The notes beneath the pieces are model-generated. The model was given only the letters and a program-made list of their open reading frames with translations. It ran no database searches and was not told the origin of the DNA. This document shows, one piece after another, positions 47,642 to 48,109 of a DNA stretch of 48,109 bases. Each line of letters begins with the position of its first letter. The stretch's first letter is position 1. This DNA is from a virus: IMG/VR virus record IMGVR_UViG_3300050015_000458, positions 1 to 48,109 of that record; one strand, given 5' to 3'. A program made the translations under genes and the position numbers.

Positions 47642-48109
47642 ATGAGTTTTATCTGGTTTGGCGGCGAAGACCTCGATTTTCCAAACGGCACAACGATCAC
47701 TGTGTCCACGAACGCGGCGTACTTTCGGACGGGATATTCGAGATGCGCGATACAACCCTCGTCGAGCGGCATCATCAAGAGCGAGACGTTCACGCCTGTT
47801 ACGAGCTGCTGGTTTTCCTGCCGCATCTGTCCCCCGAGTTCAGGCTCAAACTACAACGCCATTTGCGGCCTGGGCAAGTCGGGAACCAACTCCGGTCTCT
47901 TCATCGGGATGACATCCACCATCGGGAAATTGGGCCTCTACAAGCGCGATGCAGGCACCAACACGCTGATCGCCTCAGAGGTTGGCCTGTCCCTATCCAC
48001 GGGCGCACTGCATCGGGTCGATATGCACGTCGTCAGCTACGGCGCCAGCGCCACGGTCAACGTCTTTCTCGACGGTGTGCTGCTCATCACGTTCACGGGC
48101 GCGGTAAAC
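47642..48109 (+). CDS. Tail fibre / lectin-fold protein, N-terminal part (continues at position 213)
   Basis: ATG 47642 (AAGGAG 6 bases upstream) opens the gene; the window ends after 156 codons. It continues at 213 in the same frame. Start FIWFGGEDLDFPNGTTITV is typical for lectin-like phage fibres; Cys-rich part CWFSCRICPP follows. See 1..719. Confidence 0.8.
   Translation, partial: MSFIWFGGEDLDFPNGTTITVSTNAAYFRTGYSRCAIQPSSSGIIKSETFTPVTSCWFSCRICPPSSGSNYNAICGLGKSGTNSGLFIGMTSTIGKLGLYKRDAGTNTLIASEVGLSLSTGALHRVDMHVVSYGASATVNVFLDGVLLITFTGAVN
47898..48109. repeat. Terminal redundancy, copy 2
   Basis: Same 212 bases as 1-212, with T at 47982 instead of C. Marks the circular joint. Confidence 0.95.

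Overview
The window is best read as the complete genome of a tailed, long-tailed (siphovirus-type) bacteriophage, closed on itself. Its first 212 bases recur at its end (1-212 = 47898-48109, one mismatch), and the tail-fibre gene that starts at 47642 continues in frame into the first 719 bases, so the non-redundant circle is about 47,897 bp. The DNA is GC-rich, genes are packed with ATGA/TGATG overlaps and clear Shine-Dalgarno sequences, and no tRNA, rRNA or CRISPR array was seen. The host is probably a GC-rich Gram-negative soil or environmental bacterium. The lipoprotein, the zinc-ribbon membrane protein on the minus strand and the jelly-roll domain of the tail hub resemble proteins I associate with Acidobacteriota, but that is an impression and not a proof. 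No integrase, CI-like repressor or endolysin was recognised, so lifestyle is open and the lysis cassette is incomplete as read.

Layout. (i) 47642-3880: end of the tail and adsorption region (lectin-fold fibre, Ig-like protein, beta-propeller-like protein) and then a lipoprotein and small proteins, closed by a strong double hairpin terminator at 3911-3983. (ii) 3987-5394, minus strand: four small genes, including a ribbon-helix-helix-like protein. (iii) 5468-19411, plus strand: early/replication region of about 27 mostly overlapping genes. They include an ERF single-strand annealing protein, a DUF6948 protein, two HNH endonucleases, a Gly-Tyr-Ser repeat protein encoded by 49 hexamers, RusA resolvase, DUF5131 radical-SAM-like protein, an ASCH-domain protein, a HerA/DUF87-like ATPase, a replication initiator whose own gene carries iteron-like sites, and a DnaA domain IV-like protein. 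(iv) 19556-22466: small membrane/coiled-coil genes, a regulatory region with a 14-bp palindrome and three 13-bp repeats, and two minus-strand single-gene units that share a 14-bp element. (v) 22573-24963: ParB-like protein plus two DNA methyltransferases. (vi) 24967-47182: packaging, head and tail genes in lambda-like order (Nu1, A, W, B, C with nested Nu3, D, E, FI/FII-like, Z, U, V, G/GT, H, M-like, hub).

How it works together. ERF, RusA, the ATPase, the initiator and the DnaA-IV protein form a recombination/replication set. The ParB-methyltransferase trio probably modifies phage DNA. Head assembly follows lambda (portal, S49 protease with internal scaffold start, decoration protein, E-type capsid). 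Tail assembly uses a G/GT pair with a canonical -1 slippery heptamer GGGAAAC at 38447. Three cargo-like genes interrupt the lambda order: a small protein and a secreted beta-helix protein between W and portal (27815-29907), and a minus-strand zinc-ribbon membrane protein between T and the tape measure (38825-39310).
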